A stretch of DNA of 9,059 bases from Gammaproteobacteria bacterium (GTDB taxonomy: Bacteria > Pseudomonadota > Gammaproteobacteria > GCA-001735895), in the NCBI GenBank assembly GCA_015494335.1, contig WGBK01000369.1, positions 1 through 9,059 on the forward strand. Reading direction: 5' to 3'. How positions within the stretch are numbered: the first letter of the stretch is position 1; each line of letters begins with the position of its first letter. The translations under genes and the position numbers were made by a program. Positions 1 through 5,952 of the stretch are shown here, piece by piece. The notes under the pieces were generated by a model. It did no database searches. It saw nothing but the letters and a program-made list of their open reading frames with translations, and was not told the origin of the DNA.

Positions 1-206
1 CCCGGGTCAGTGCAGTGACGGTGGCGCTGGACCGGCAGGAACGCGGGCAGGGTGAGCATTCGGCGATCCAGGAACTGGAGCGGGAAGGCATCCGCGTGAT
101 CCCGATCCTGCACATGACGGACATCATCGGCCATCTCGAGGCCAAAGGAGACCGCCAGCAGCTGGCGGCGATGCAAGCCTATCGAAAGCAATACGGCGTG
201 GAGTGA
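1..206 (+). CDS. pyrE: Orotate phosphoribosyltransferase, C-terminal fragment
   Basis: This is the 3' end of a gene that starts left of the window; the frame enters at base 3 and ends with TGA at 204-206. PyrE joins orotate to PRPP to make orotidine 5'-monophosphate, the fifth step of UMP synthesis in the cytosol. The readable tail contains LDRQERG followed by SAIQELE, matching the conserved loop and following helix of the E. coli enzyme, and ends AYRKQYGVE, much like the E. coli end. Only about 67 residues are present, so the PRPP-binding motif is outside the window. The DUF1223 gene follows 51 bp downstream on the same strand with no terminator visible between them, so read-through is plausible. 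From memory, pyrE lies in the argB region in Pseudomonas too, which fits the context here. Confidence 0.9.
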   Translation, partial: RVSAVTVALDRQERGQGEHSAIQELEREGIRVIPILHMTDIIGHLEAKGDRQQLAAMQAYRKQYGVE

Positions 207-257
207 ACCCCTCCCCGTTCCCGTGATCGAAACACAGGGCACAAGGAGGAGAATCCC

Positions 258-1001
258 ATGTTGAAAAGCACCCTGCTGGGCCTGGTCCTGGCATCGCTGT
301 CCACGGTCGCCTTCGCCGAAACCTGGCGCATCGAAAGCCCCGATCACCGCGTTGCCGTGGTCGAACTCTACACCTCCGAGGGCTGCAGCAGTTGCCCGCC
401 GGCCGATGCCTGGCTGGCCGAGCTGGTGCGTCTGCCGAAGGGCGAACTGGACGCACTGGTGCTGGCACTGCATGTGGACTACTGGGACCGCCTCGGCTGG
501 AAGGATCCCTATGCCCGCGCCGAGTACAGCGAGCGGCAGCGGCGGCTGGCCCGGCTCAACCGGCAGCGTACCCTGTATACGCCGGAATTCCTCGTGGATG
601 GCAAGGAAACCCAGGGCACCCGGCGCATCATCGAACGCATCAAGCAGGCCAACGCCGAACCCGCGGCCATGAAGCTGCAACTGCAGGTCGAACGGGGTCC
701 GCGGCAGTTGCGCCTGACCCTGACCAGTCCCGAGGCCGCGGGGAAGAACTGGAATGCCCGCTTTGTCGTCTACGAGGACGGCATCGTCAGCGAGGTCGAG
801 AGCGGCGAGAACGCCGGCCAGCGCCTCGAGCACGAACGGGTGGTGCGCCATCTCGGCCCGGCCCTGCCCCTGGCGGGCGGCCTGAGCCGTCGTATCCCTC
901 TCTCGCCGCAGTGGCAGCCGCAGAACCTGGGTGTCGGCGTGCTGGTCGAGGACGAAGATGGCCGGTACCTGCAGGCCCTGAATTTCCGTTTCCCTTCCTG
1001 A
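258..1001 (+). CDS. Secreted DUF1223 family protein (thioredoxin-like fold)
   Basis: A 247-residue protein of the DUF1223 family, which is predicted to have a thioredoxin-like fold; no substrate or partner is established to my knowledge. Residues 1-20 form a signal peptide: a Lys near the start, a hydrophobic core, then AFA before Glu21, so export to the periplasm is expected. The family signature follows: VVELYTSEGCSSCPPAD, with a Cys43-Ser-Ser-Cys46 pair in the place of a redox-active CxxC. The segment LHVDYWDRLGWKDPYA and the later YTPEFLVDG stretch also fit the family. The start is well supported by AAGGAGGAG at 243-251, seven bases before ATG. Length is normal for the family. A role in periplasmic thiol-disulfide chemistry is inference from fold and CxxC only. 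It follows pyrE by 51 bp and is probably read through from it. Confidence 0.85.
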   Translation: MLKSTLLGLVLASLSTVAFAETWRIESPDHRVAVVELYTSEGCSSCPPADAWLAELVRLPKGELDALVLALHVDYWDRLGWKDPYARAEYSERQRRLARLNRQRTLYTPEFLVDGKETQGTRRIIERIKQANAEPAAMKLQLQVERGPRQLRLTLTSPEAAGKNWNARFVVYEDGIVSEVESGENAGQRLEHERVVRHLGPALPLAGGLSRRIPLSPQWQPQNLGVGVLVEDEDGRYLQALNFRFPS

Positions 1002-1056
1002 TCCGGCGCCCGCCACGGTTTTCTTGACGCCCGTCACAACCTGGCGCCCTCGGATC
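1000..1056. repeat. Imperfect inverted repeat after the DUF1223 gene
   Basis: The left arm at 1000-1010 (GATCCGGCGCC) overlaps the stop codon of the DUF1223 gene. It can pair with the right arm at 1043-1056 (GGCGCCCTCGGATC): GATCCG pairs with CGGATC, then GCGCC pairs with GGCGC, leaving a 3-base bulge at 1048-1050 and a loop of about 32 bases. No run of T follows, so it is not a canonical intrinsic terminator. It could stabilise the mRNA end or be chance in GC-rich sequence. Confidence 0.35.
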
Positions 1057-1164
1057 ATACCGTTCGTCGAAAAATCCTGTTATGGTTGATTTGCCCTGCA
1101 GCCTCGCGTGCATGGGCTATAAGAAATCCGATAACAAAGATTCCGGTCCGCTCGTCCTCGAGAG

Positions 1165-1887
1165 ATGCCCTTGAAATCCGTTTCCGCAAAACTGCTGTTG
1201 CTGTCCGGCCTGCTGCTGCTGGCTGCGCCGGCCCGTTCGGCTACCTTGTACAAATGGGTGGACGAGAAGGGCGAGGTTCGTTACAGCGACCAGTTGCCGG
1301 CGGGGCAGGCGGGCAAGGGCTTCGAGAAACTGACCACCGAGGGCTTCGTGGTCGAGAAAAAGGCTCCGGAGATGACGCCCGAGGAGAAGCGCCGAGCACG
1401 CATTGAGGCGCGCATCCGTGCCATCGAGGAAAAGCGCCGTGCCGAAGAGGAAGCACGCAAGCGCGCCGAGCAGGAACACCAGGATACGGTGCTGATGATG
1501 ACCTACAGCAACGAGGACGAGATCCGCGAGGCCAAGGACGAGCGCCTCGAGGTGGTGGAGGCGGTGATCAAGCTGCTCAAGCGCAATATCGAGGACGAAC
1601 AGCAGAAGCTGGAGTCACTGAAGAAGGAAGCCCGCGAGAAATACAGCGACAAGGGGCAGGAAGTGCCCGGCGGCCTGGCGCAGAAGATCGAGTATTCCTC
1701 CGACAAGATCCTCTCCAAGCAGACCCAGTTGCTGCTCAAGTACGACGAGCTCGACCGCATCAACGAACAGTTCGTCAAGGATCTGACGCGCTACCGCGAG
1801 CTCAAGCAGCAGCAACTGGAAGAAGAGCGCAAGCGCGAGGAACTGCGCCGCAAGGCCGAGGAACTGGGGCTGGAAATCGGCGACTGA
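1165..1887 (+). CDS. Exported DUF4124 domain protein with long coiled coil
   Basis: A 240-residue protein. Residues 1-26 are a signal peptide (Lys at 4 and 9, a leucine-rich core, ARSA before Thr27). The DUF4124 domain follows at about 27-62, with the signature LYKWVDEKGEVRYSDQLP. DUF4124 is a short beta-rich module common at the N-terminus of exported proteobacterial proteins; its ligand is unknown to me. From about 70 onward the chain is highly charged and helical, with long Glu/Lys/Arg heptad-like stretches at about 71-105, 120-160 and 195-235, so a periplasmic coiled coil is likely. There is no strong ribosome site before ATG 1165 (only GAGAG abutting it), but no better start exists in frame. 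The 163-bp upstream gap has a TATAAG -10-like hexamer at 1118-1123 without a convincing -35. The gene ends 7 bp from the argB stop on the opposite strand. Function unknown. Confidence 0.75.
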   Translation: MPLKSVSAKLLLLSGLLLLAAPARSATLYKWVDEKGEVRYSDQLPAGQAGKGFEKLTTEGFVVEKKAPEMTPEEKRRARIEARIRAIEEKRRAEEEARKRAEQEHQDTVLMMTYSNEDEIREAKDERLEVVEAVIKLLKRNIEDEQQKLESLKKEAREKYSDKGQEVPGGLAQKIEYSSDKILSKQTQLLLKYDELDRINEQFVKDLTRYRELKQQQLEEERKREELRRKAEELGLEIGD

Positions 1888-1894
1888 AGCGGGG

Positions 1895-2779
1895 TCAGCC
1901 CCGGATCAGCGTGCCCACGCCCCGATCGGTGAGCAGTTCGAGCAGCACCGAATGCCGCACCCGGCCATCGATGATATGGCTGGTCTTGACCCCCGACTTC
2001 ACAGCGTCCAGCGCGCAATGTACCTTCGGCAGCATGCCGCCGTGAATGATCCCCTCGTCGATCAGCGCATCGGTGCGCGCGGCATCGAGACCGGTCAGCA
2101 ACTGGCCGTCGTCGTCCAGCACCCCGGGCGTGTTGGTCAGCAGCAACAGCTTTTCCGCGCCCAGCACCGAGGCCATCTTGCCGGCCACCAGGTCGGCGTT
2201 GATGTTGTAGGACTTGCCGTCCTCGCGGCCGACGCCGATCGGCGCAATCACCGGGATGAAGCGGTCGTCGTCGAGCATCTTGACCACCGACGGATCGATA
2301 CTCTCGACCTCGCCGACATGGCCGAGATCGAGGGCCTTCGGATCCTCGTTCTCGCCCGGTACCAGTTTCAGCGGTCGCGCGTTGATCAGGCCGCCGTCCT
2401 TGCCGGTCAGGCCCACCGCCCGGCCGCCATGACAATTGATCAGCGACACGATCTCCTTGTTGACCAGGCCGCCGAGCACCATCTGCACTACATCCATGGT
2501 TTCGCTGTCGGTAACGCGCATGCCCTGGATGAACTGGCTCTCCTTGCCGATGCGCTTGAGCAGCTTGCCGATCTGCGGGCCGCCGCCATGCACGATCACC
2601 GGGTTCACGCCGACCTGCTTGAGCAGCACGATATCCTGGGCGAAGCTGCTCTTCAGCGCCTCGTCGATCATGGCGTTGCCGCCGTACTTGACCACGACCG
2701 TCTTGCCGTCGAGGCGCTGGATGTAGGGCAGGGCCTCGATCAGGATCTCGGCGGTGTCCTTGTGGCTGCGATGGTTCAT
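1895..2779 (-). CDS. argB: Acetylglutamate kinase
   Basis: ArgB phosphorylates N-acetyl-L-glutamate with ATP, the second step of arginine synthesis by the acetylated route, in the cytosol. The 294 residues match the family length. Visible motifs are VVKYGGNAM (28-37, phosphate-binding Lys31 and glycines), VIVHGGGPQIG (61-71), GMRVTD (86-91), VGLTGKDGG (122-130), and YNINADLVAGKMA (191-203), the acetylglutamate and nucleotide site. The N-terminal helix (HKDTAEILIEALPYIQRL) resembles the extra helix of hexameric, arginine-inhibited enzymes such as that of Pseudomonas, so feedback inhibition by arginine is likely (inference). The start at 2779 is chosen over an in-frame start at 2842, because the extension would overlap the end of dut and is low-complexity Ala-rich, and because GAGGA lies seven bases before 2779. 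It is the last gene of coaBC-dut-argB. Confidence 0.95.
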   Translation of the reverse strand: MNHRSHKDTAEILIEALPYIQRLDGKTVVVKYGGNAMIDEALKSSFAQDIVLLKQVGVNPVIVHGGGPQIGKLLKRIGKESQFIQGMRVTDSETMDVVQMVLGGLVNKEIVSLINCHGGRAVGLTGKDGGLINARPLKLVPGENEDPKALDLGHVGEVESIDPSVVKMLDDDRFIPVIAPIGVGREDGKSYNINADLVAGKMASVLGAEKLLLLTNTPGVLDDDGQLLTGLDAARTDALIDEGIIHGGMLPKVHCALDAVKSGVKTSHIIDGRVRHSVLLELLTDRGVGTLIRG

Positions 2780-2786
2780 GTCGGAA

Positions 2787-2791
2787 TCCTC
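2787..2791 (-). promoter_or_regulatory. Ribosome binding site of argB overlapping the dut stop
   Basis: On the minus strand the sequence reads CACTGAGGATTCCGACATG. The TGA ending dut runs into the GAGGA that precedes the argB ATG by seven bases. The site decides the argB start at 2779 and suggests that ribosomes finishing dut can pass directly to argB. Confidence 0.6.
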
Positions 2792-3245
2792 AGTGGGTGC
2801 CGGAATGGCCGAAGCCGCCTTCGCCGCGTTCGCTGGCGTCAAAGTTGTCGACGATCCGGAAATCGGCCTGCACCACCGGCAGAAACACCAGCTGCGCCAG
2901 CCGCTCGCCGGGCTGCAGCGTGAACGCCTGATCGCCGCGGTTCCAGGTGGAGACGAACAGCTGACCCTGGTAGTCGGAATCGATCAGGCCGACCAAGTTG
3001 CCGAGCACGATGCCGTGCTTGTGGCCCAGCCCCGAGCGCGGCAGGATGGTCGCTGCAAGCGACGGGTCGCCGATGTGGATGGCGATGCCGGTGGGCACCA
3101 GCTCGGTCTGGCCCGGCTCGAGGGTCAGCGGCTCGTCGATGCAGGCGCGCAGGTCGAGACCGGCGGAGCCTGGGGTGGCGTATTCGGGCAACGGGAATTC
3201 GTTGCCGATGCGGGGGTCGAGAATCTTCAGCTGGATCTTCTGCAT
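2790..3245 (-). CDS. dut: dUTP diphosphatase (trimeric dUTPase)
   Basis: Dut splits dUTP into dUMP and diphosphate, keeping uracil out of DNA and feeding dTMP synthesis. The 151-residue length equals the classic homotrimeric enzyme, and the sequence is close to that of E. coli throughout. All five motifs are present in order: YATPGSAGLDLRA (22-34), PRSGLGHK (69-76), GLIDSDYQG (86-94, with the acidic residues at 89 and 91), GERLAQLVFLP (113-123), and the flexible C-terminal arm RGEGGFGHSG (140-149) whose Phe145 stacks on the uracil. The start at 3245 is the Met that gives the exact family N-terminus; the ribosome site is weak. It begins 8 bp after the coaBC stop and ends 10 bp before argB, so it is the middle gene of one operon. 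Confidence 0.96.
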   Translation of the reverse strand: MQKIQLKILDPRIGNEFPLPEYATPGSAGLDLRACIDEPLTLEPGQTELVPTGIAIHIGDPSLAATILPRSGLGHKHGIVLGNLVGLIDSDYQGQLFVSTWNRGDQAFTLQPGERLAQLVFLPVVQADFRIVDNFDASERGEGGFGHSGTH

Positions 3246-3253
3246 GCTCGGGG

Positions 3254-4477
3254 TCAGGGTCTTCGGCGGGAAAACTGGTCGGCGATTATAGCAATCAACT
3301 CGCGCGCGATGCGGGTTTTCGGCTGCCGCGGCAGTTCGATGGCGCCGTCGTCCCAGAACACCGCCAGCTCGTTGTCGTCGCCCTCGAAGGCGCCGTCGTC
3401 GCCGTCGACCCGGTTGGCGGCGATCATGTCCAGCTTCTTGCCGGCGAGCTTGTCGCGGGCATAGTGCTCGAGCTCCTGCGTCTCGGCGGCGAAGCCGACG
3501 CAGAAGGGGCGATTCGGCCGCGCCGCCACCTCGGCGAGGATATCCGGCGTGCGTTCCAGCTCCAGGGTGAGGCGTTCGCTCTGTTTCTTGATCTTGTCGC
3601 GGGCGGGTTGCCGCGGACGGTAATCGGCCACTGCGGCGCAGGCGATGAAGATGTCCTGCCCCGGCAGCTGCTCGAGCACGGCCCGGCGCATTTCCTCGGC
3701 GGAGATCACGTCGATGCGTTCGACGCCGTCGGGTCGTTCGAGGCAGGTCGGGCCGCTGACCAGCAGCACCTCGGCGCCTGCCCGCCATGCAGCCTGGGCC
3801 AGCGCGTAACCCATCTTGCCGGAGCTGCGGTTGGACAGGAAACGTACCGGATCGATGGCTTCGCGGGTCGGCCCGGCGGTGATCAGCACGCGCCGGCCCT
3901 CCAGCGGACCCGGAGCGAAAAAATCGATCACATCCTCGAGCAGGTCCGACGGCTCGCGCAGGCGGCCGAGACCCTGGTCGCCGCAGGCCTGCTCGCCGGC
4001 TTCCGGACCCCAGATCAGGACATCGCGGTGACGCAGTCGCTGCAGGTTGTCGCGGGTGCTGGCGGCGGCCCACATCTGCTGGTTCATCGCCGGGGCCAGC
4101 GCCAGCGGCGCCTTCGAGGCCAGTATTGTCGCGAGCAGCAGGTTGTCGCCCTGCCCTTCGACCAGCCTGGCAATGAAGTCGGCGGTGGCCGGAGCCACCA
4201 GGATCAGCTCGGCCCAGCGCGCCAATTCGATGTGCTCCATCGCATTGCCGGCTTCGCCCTGGAACAGCGACGAGGCTACCGGCTGACCGGTCAGGGCCTG
4301 AAAGGTCAGCGGACGGATGAACTCCAGCGCCGCGTCGGTCATCGCCACCCGCAGCTCGGCGCCGGCCTGGATCAGCAGGCGGCACAGCTCCGCCGACTTG
4401 TAGGCGGCTATGCCGCCGGTGACGCCGAGCAGGATGCGTTTCCCGGCCAGCGGGGTCTGGTTGTCGCAAGTATTCAT
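3254..4477 (-). CDS. coaBC: Bifunctional phosphopantothenoylcysteine decarboxylase / phosphopantothenate-cysteine ligase
   Basis: CoaBC carries out two successive steps of coenzyme A synthesis: CTP-dependent joining of 4'-phosphopantothenate to cysteine, then FMN-dependent decarboxylation to 4'-phosphopantetheine. The 407 residues fit the family. The CoaC half (1 to about 190) shows GVTGGIAAYK (18-27), the active-site His82 in MEHIELA, APAMNQQMW (128-136) and the active-site Cys165 in GEQACGD. The CoaB half (about 194 onward) shows VLITAGPTREAIDPVRFLSN (197-216) with the CTP-site Asn216, AAVADYRP (281-288) and the Lys-rich DKIKK (294-298). The start at 4477 is chosen because homologues begin about here; the frame stays open farther right only as a shadow of radC. 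It is the first gene of coaBC-dut-argB and diverges from radC across 45 bp. No good ribosome site precedes the ATG. Confidence 0.96.
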   Translation of the reverse strand: MNTCDNQTPLAGKRILLGVTGGIAAYKSAELCRLLIQAGAELRVAMTDAALEFIRPLTFQALTGQPVASSLFQGEAGNAMEHIELARWAELILVAPATADFIARLVEGQGDNLLLATILASKAPLALAPAMNQQMWAAASTRDNLQRLRHRDVLIWGPEAGEQACGDQGLGRLREPSDLLEDVIDFFAPGPLEGRRVLITAGPTREAIDPVRFLSNRSSGKMGYALAQAAWRAGAEVLLVSGPTCLERPDGVERIDVISAEEMRRAVLEQLPGQDIFIACAAVADYRPRQPARDKIKKQSERLTLELERTPDILAEVAARPNRPFCVGFAAETQELEHYARDKLAGKKLDMIAANRVDGDDGAFEGDDNELAVFWDDGAIELPRQPKTRIARELIAIIADQFSRRRP

Positions 4478-4489
4478 ATGTCGTATGTT
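4461..4489 (+). promoter_or_regulatory. Candidate sigma-70 promoter for radC
   Basis: TTGTCG at 4461-4466 and TATGTT at 4484-4489 are separated by 17 bp; each matches four of six consensus bases. The -35 lies inside the first codons of coaBC. Transcription would begin near 4496, giving a leader of about 27 bases that carries the radC ribosome site. It is a by-eye match only. Confidence 0.3.
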
Positions 4490-4513
4490 ACCGGCTTTGC
4501 ACCGTATCGTCAG
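4485..4513 (-). promoter_or_regulatory. Candidate sigma-70 promoter for coaBC-dut-argB
   Basis: On the minus strand CTGACG (4513-4508) and TAACAT (4490-4485) are 17 bp apart, each with four of six consensus bases. The -10 shares its bases with the radC -10 on the other strand. The predicted start of transcription, near 4478, falls at the coaBC start codon, so the mRNA would be leaderless or nearly so. The match is weak. Confidence 0.28.
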
Positions 4514-4516
4514 GGA
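4512..4516 (+). promoter_or_regulatory. Ribosome binding site deciding the radC start
   Basis: AGGGA ends directly against an ATG at 4517, which leaves no spacing for that codon, but lies six bases before the next in-frame ATG at 4523. The second ATG is therefore preferred, which shortens the protein by two residues (Met-Thr). Confidence 0.5.
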
Positions 4517-4522
4517 ATGACC

Positions 4523-5194
4523 ATGAGCATACAGGACTGGCCCGAACTCGAACGCCCCCGCGAGAAGCTGCTGACGCTGGGTGCGCCCCGGCTTTCCGAT
4601 GCCGAATTGCTGGCGATCTTCCTGCGCACGGGCATTGCCGGCAAGTCGGCGGTCGATCTCGCCCGCGAGCTGCTGGCGGATTTCGGTTCCCTGCGCGCCC
4701 TGTTGACCTGTGATCGCCGCGTCTTCTGCGCGCGCAAGGGGCTGGGTGATGCCAAGTACGCGCAGTTGCAGGCGGTGCTGGAAATGGCGCGCCGCCATCT
4801 CGCCGAGAGCCTGACCCGTCCCGATGCCCTGACCAGCCCCCAGGCCGCGCGCGCTTACCTGCAGGCGCAATTGCGCGACCGCGAGCATGAGGTTTTCGCC
4901 TGCCTGATGCTCGACAACCGCCATCGCGTGATCGCCTTTCGCGAGCTGTTCCAGGGCGGTATCGACGGCGCCAGCGTGTATCCGCGCGTGGTGGTCAAGC
5001 AGGCCCTGGCCGACAATGCGGCTGCCGTCATCCTTGCCCACAATCACCCCTCCGGCGTCGCCGAACCCAGCCAGTCCGACATCGCCATCACCCGCCGCCT
5101 CAAGGAAGCCCTGGCGCTGGTGGATATCCGCGTGCTCGATCACCTGGTGGTCGGCGACGAGGTGGTCTGCTTCTCGGAGCGAGGGCTGATCTGA
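4523..5194 (+). CDS. radC: RadC family JAB/MPN-domain protein
   Basis: A 223-residue RadC (YicR-type) protein, the usual length. The N-terminal half carries the RPREKLL and LSDAELLAIFLRTG (25-38) family motifs and a helix-hairpin-helix-like segment with KGLGDAKYAQL (72-82). The C-terminal half is a JAB/MPN fold with the complete metal-site signature: the upstream acidic residues of DREHEVF (119-125), then His173-x-His175-Pro-Ser-Gly and Ser183-x-x-Asp186. The fold implies a metal-dependent hydrolase, but the original DNA-repair role of RadC has been questioned and no substrate is established, so the product should be described by family. It is divergent from coaBC and converges on the LON-domain gene; this placement next to coaBC is conserved in many gammaproteobacteria. 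Confidence 0.93.
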   Translation: MSIQDWPELERPREKLLTLGAPRLSDAELLAIFLRTGIAGKSAVDLARELLADFGSLRALLTCDRRVFCARKGLGDAKYAQLQAVLEMARRHLAESLTRPDALTSPQAARAYLQAQLRDREHEVFACLMLDNRHRVIAFRELFQGGIDGASVYPRVVVKQALADNAAAVILAHNHPSGVAEPSQSDIAITRRLKEALALVDIRVLDHLVVGDEVVCFSERGLI

Positions 5195-5233
5195 TCGCGA
5201 CAGGCTCAGGGCTTCGTTCCGACTGGGAAAAGG

Positions 5234-5331
5234 GCAGCAGCGATCGTCCGTGAAAATGTCTGCGGCATGGAGGCCGCAGCCAAGCTTACAGGGATGTATT
5301 TACAGCGTTTTTCACGGGCGATCGCTGCTGC
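5234..5331. repeat. Compound palindromic extragenic element (REP/MITE-like)
   Basis: The outer arms at 5234-5256 and 5309-5331 are 23 bases each and pair perfectly except for one T-G wobble (5247 with 5318). The 52-base interior contains a second hairpin, CTGCGGC (5260-5266), loop ATGGAG, GCCGCAG (5273-5279). Next come TACA-GGGA-TGTA (5287-5298) and an overlapping TGTA-TT-TACA (5295-5304), which can only form alternately. The element sits between the converging ends of radC and the LON-domain gene. On the minus strand the outer stem is followed by CC and four T, so it may also act as a weak terminator for the mpl-to-LON-domain operon; on the plus strand there is no T run. From memory, very similar interior sequence recurs between genes in other gammaproteobacteria, which suggests a dispersed family. 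I see nothing else in 5195-5233 or 5332-5364. Confidence 0.75.
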
Positions 5332-5364
5332 GCTATCTCCTGGATGGTGGGCTCCTGAAACCGG

Positions 5365-5952
5365 CTAGTCGGGCTTCACGTACTGGATCACGCCGAGGCG
5401 GATCAGCTCGGCGTGCAGCACCGCGGCGCGTTCCTGGCAGTCGTCGATTTCCAGCAACTGCTGCTTGAGCCCGTTGTCCAGAGGCAGCAGGAAGGCAAGC
5501 TGGAACAGGATGCGGTTGAAGTCCTCGTCGGCCTGTTTGTCGCGCGCCTGGGGATGGATGTGCAACAGCAGTTCCTGCATGTAGCGATAGGCATCGGGGA
5601 TTTCGCAGGCCGGTTCCGGCGGCAGCAGTTCGACCTCGGCCCTCAGCAGGCCCTGGTCGTCGGGCCGGTATTCTAGGATGCGGAAGCGCCGGTCGCCGAG
5701 CACGCGGATGCCGAGCAGCCCGTCCTCGCGATTCTGCCAGTCCACGATGCGGGCGCGGGTGCCGGTACGGAACAGTTCGGGTTCGCGGTCGGTTTCCTCG
5801 CCGTCACGGATCAGCACGATGCCGAAGGGACGGTTGTCGCGCAGGCATTCGGCCACGAGATCGCTGTAACGGGGTTCGAAGATCTTCAGCGGCAGGCTGT
5901 TCCAGGGCAGCAGCACCGTGTGCAACGGGAACAGCGCCAGGGCTTCGCTCAT
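5365..5952 (-). CDS. LON N-terminal (substrate-binding) domain protein
   Basis: A 195-residue protein consisting of the LON N-terminal domain alone, with no AAA+ ATPase or protease domain. The family opening is clear: LALFPLHTVLLPWNSLPLKIFEPRY (5-29), the beta-rich fold with PFGIVLI (42-48) and GTRARIVDWQ (64-73), then a helical C-terminal part (about 119-190). In Lon this domain recognises substrates. The free-standing proteins are common in proteobacteria and have no agreed function; an adaptor or binding role is inference. There is no signal peptide or membrane segment, so it should be cytosolic. The start at 5952 overlaps the ubiX stop as ATGA, with GGGG about six to nine bases before it as a modest ribosome site. 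It is the last gene of the mpl-kinase-ubiX unit. A longer frame to the right is only read-through of the ubiX region. Confidence 0.87.
   Translation of the reverse strand: MSEALALFPLHTVLLPWNSLPLKIFEPRYSDLVAECLRDNRPFGIVLIRDGEETDREPELFRTGTRARIVDWQNREDGLLGIRVLGDRRFRILEYRPDDQGLLRAEVELLPPEPACEIPDAYRYMQELLLHIHPQARDKQADEDFNRILFQLAFLLPLDNGLKQQLLEIDDCQERAAVLHAELIRLGVIQYVKPD

Noticed and set aside
1890..1903. Short hairpin CGGGG-TCAG-CCCCG between the DUF4124 gene and argB, considered as a terminator
   Set aside because: The stem is only five base pairs, overlaps the argB stop, and has no T run on either side.
2780..2842. Longer argB start at 2842 adding 21 residues
   Set aside because: The extension overlaps the end of dut, is low complexity, and is absent from known homologues; a ribosome site supports 2779.
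1952..2923. Long open frame on the plus strand opposite argB and the end of dut
   Set aside because: It is the complement of a well-supported argB and has His/Asp-rich composition typical of such shadow frames.
3464..4516. Open frame on the plus strand that runs in frame into radC from the left
   Set aside because: It is the complement of coaBC, and RadC homologues begin at about 4523. No extra N-terminal domain is recognisable in the extension.
4478..5143. Rightward extension of the coaBC frame on the minus strand to a GTG at 5143
   Set aside because: It lies opposite radC coding sequence, and the CoaBC family N-terminus matches the ATG at 4477.
5318..5325. GCGATCGC octamer resembling the HIP1 palindrome of cyanobacteria
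   Set aside because: It is one copy within the outer stem, the left arm has a variant base, and every gene here is gammaproteobacterial.
5250..5468. Small open frame of 72 codons on the plus strand starting inside the palindrome
   Set aside because: It runs from the repeat into the complement of the LON-domain gene, with no ribosome site and no family resemblance.
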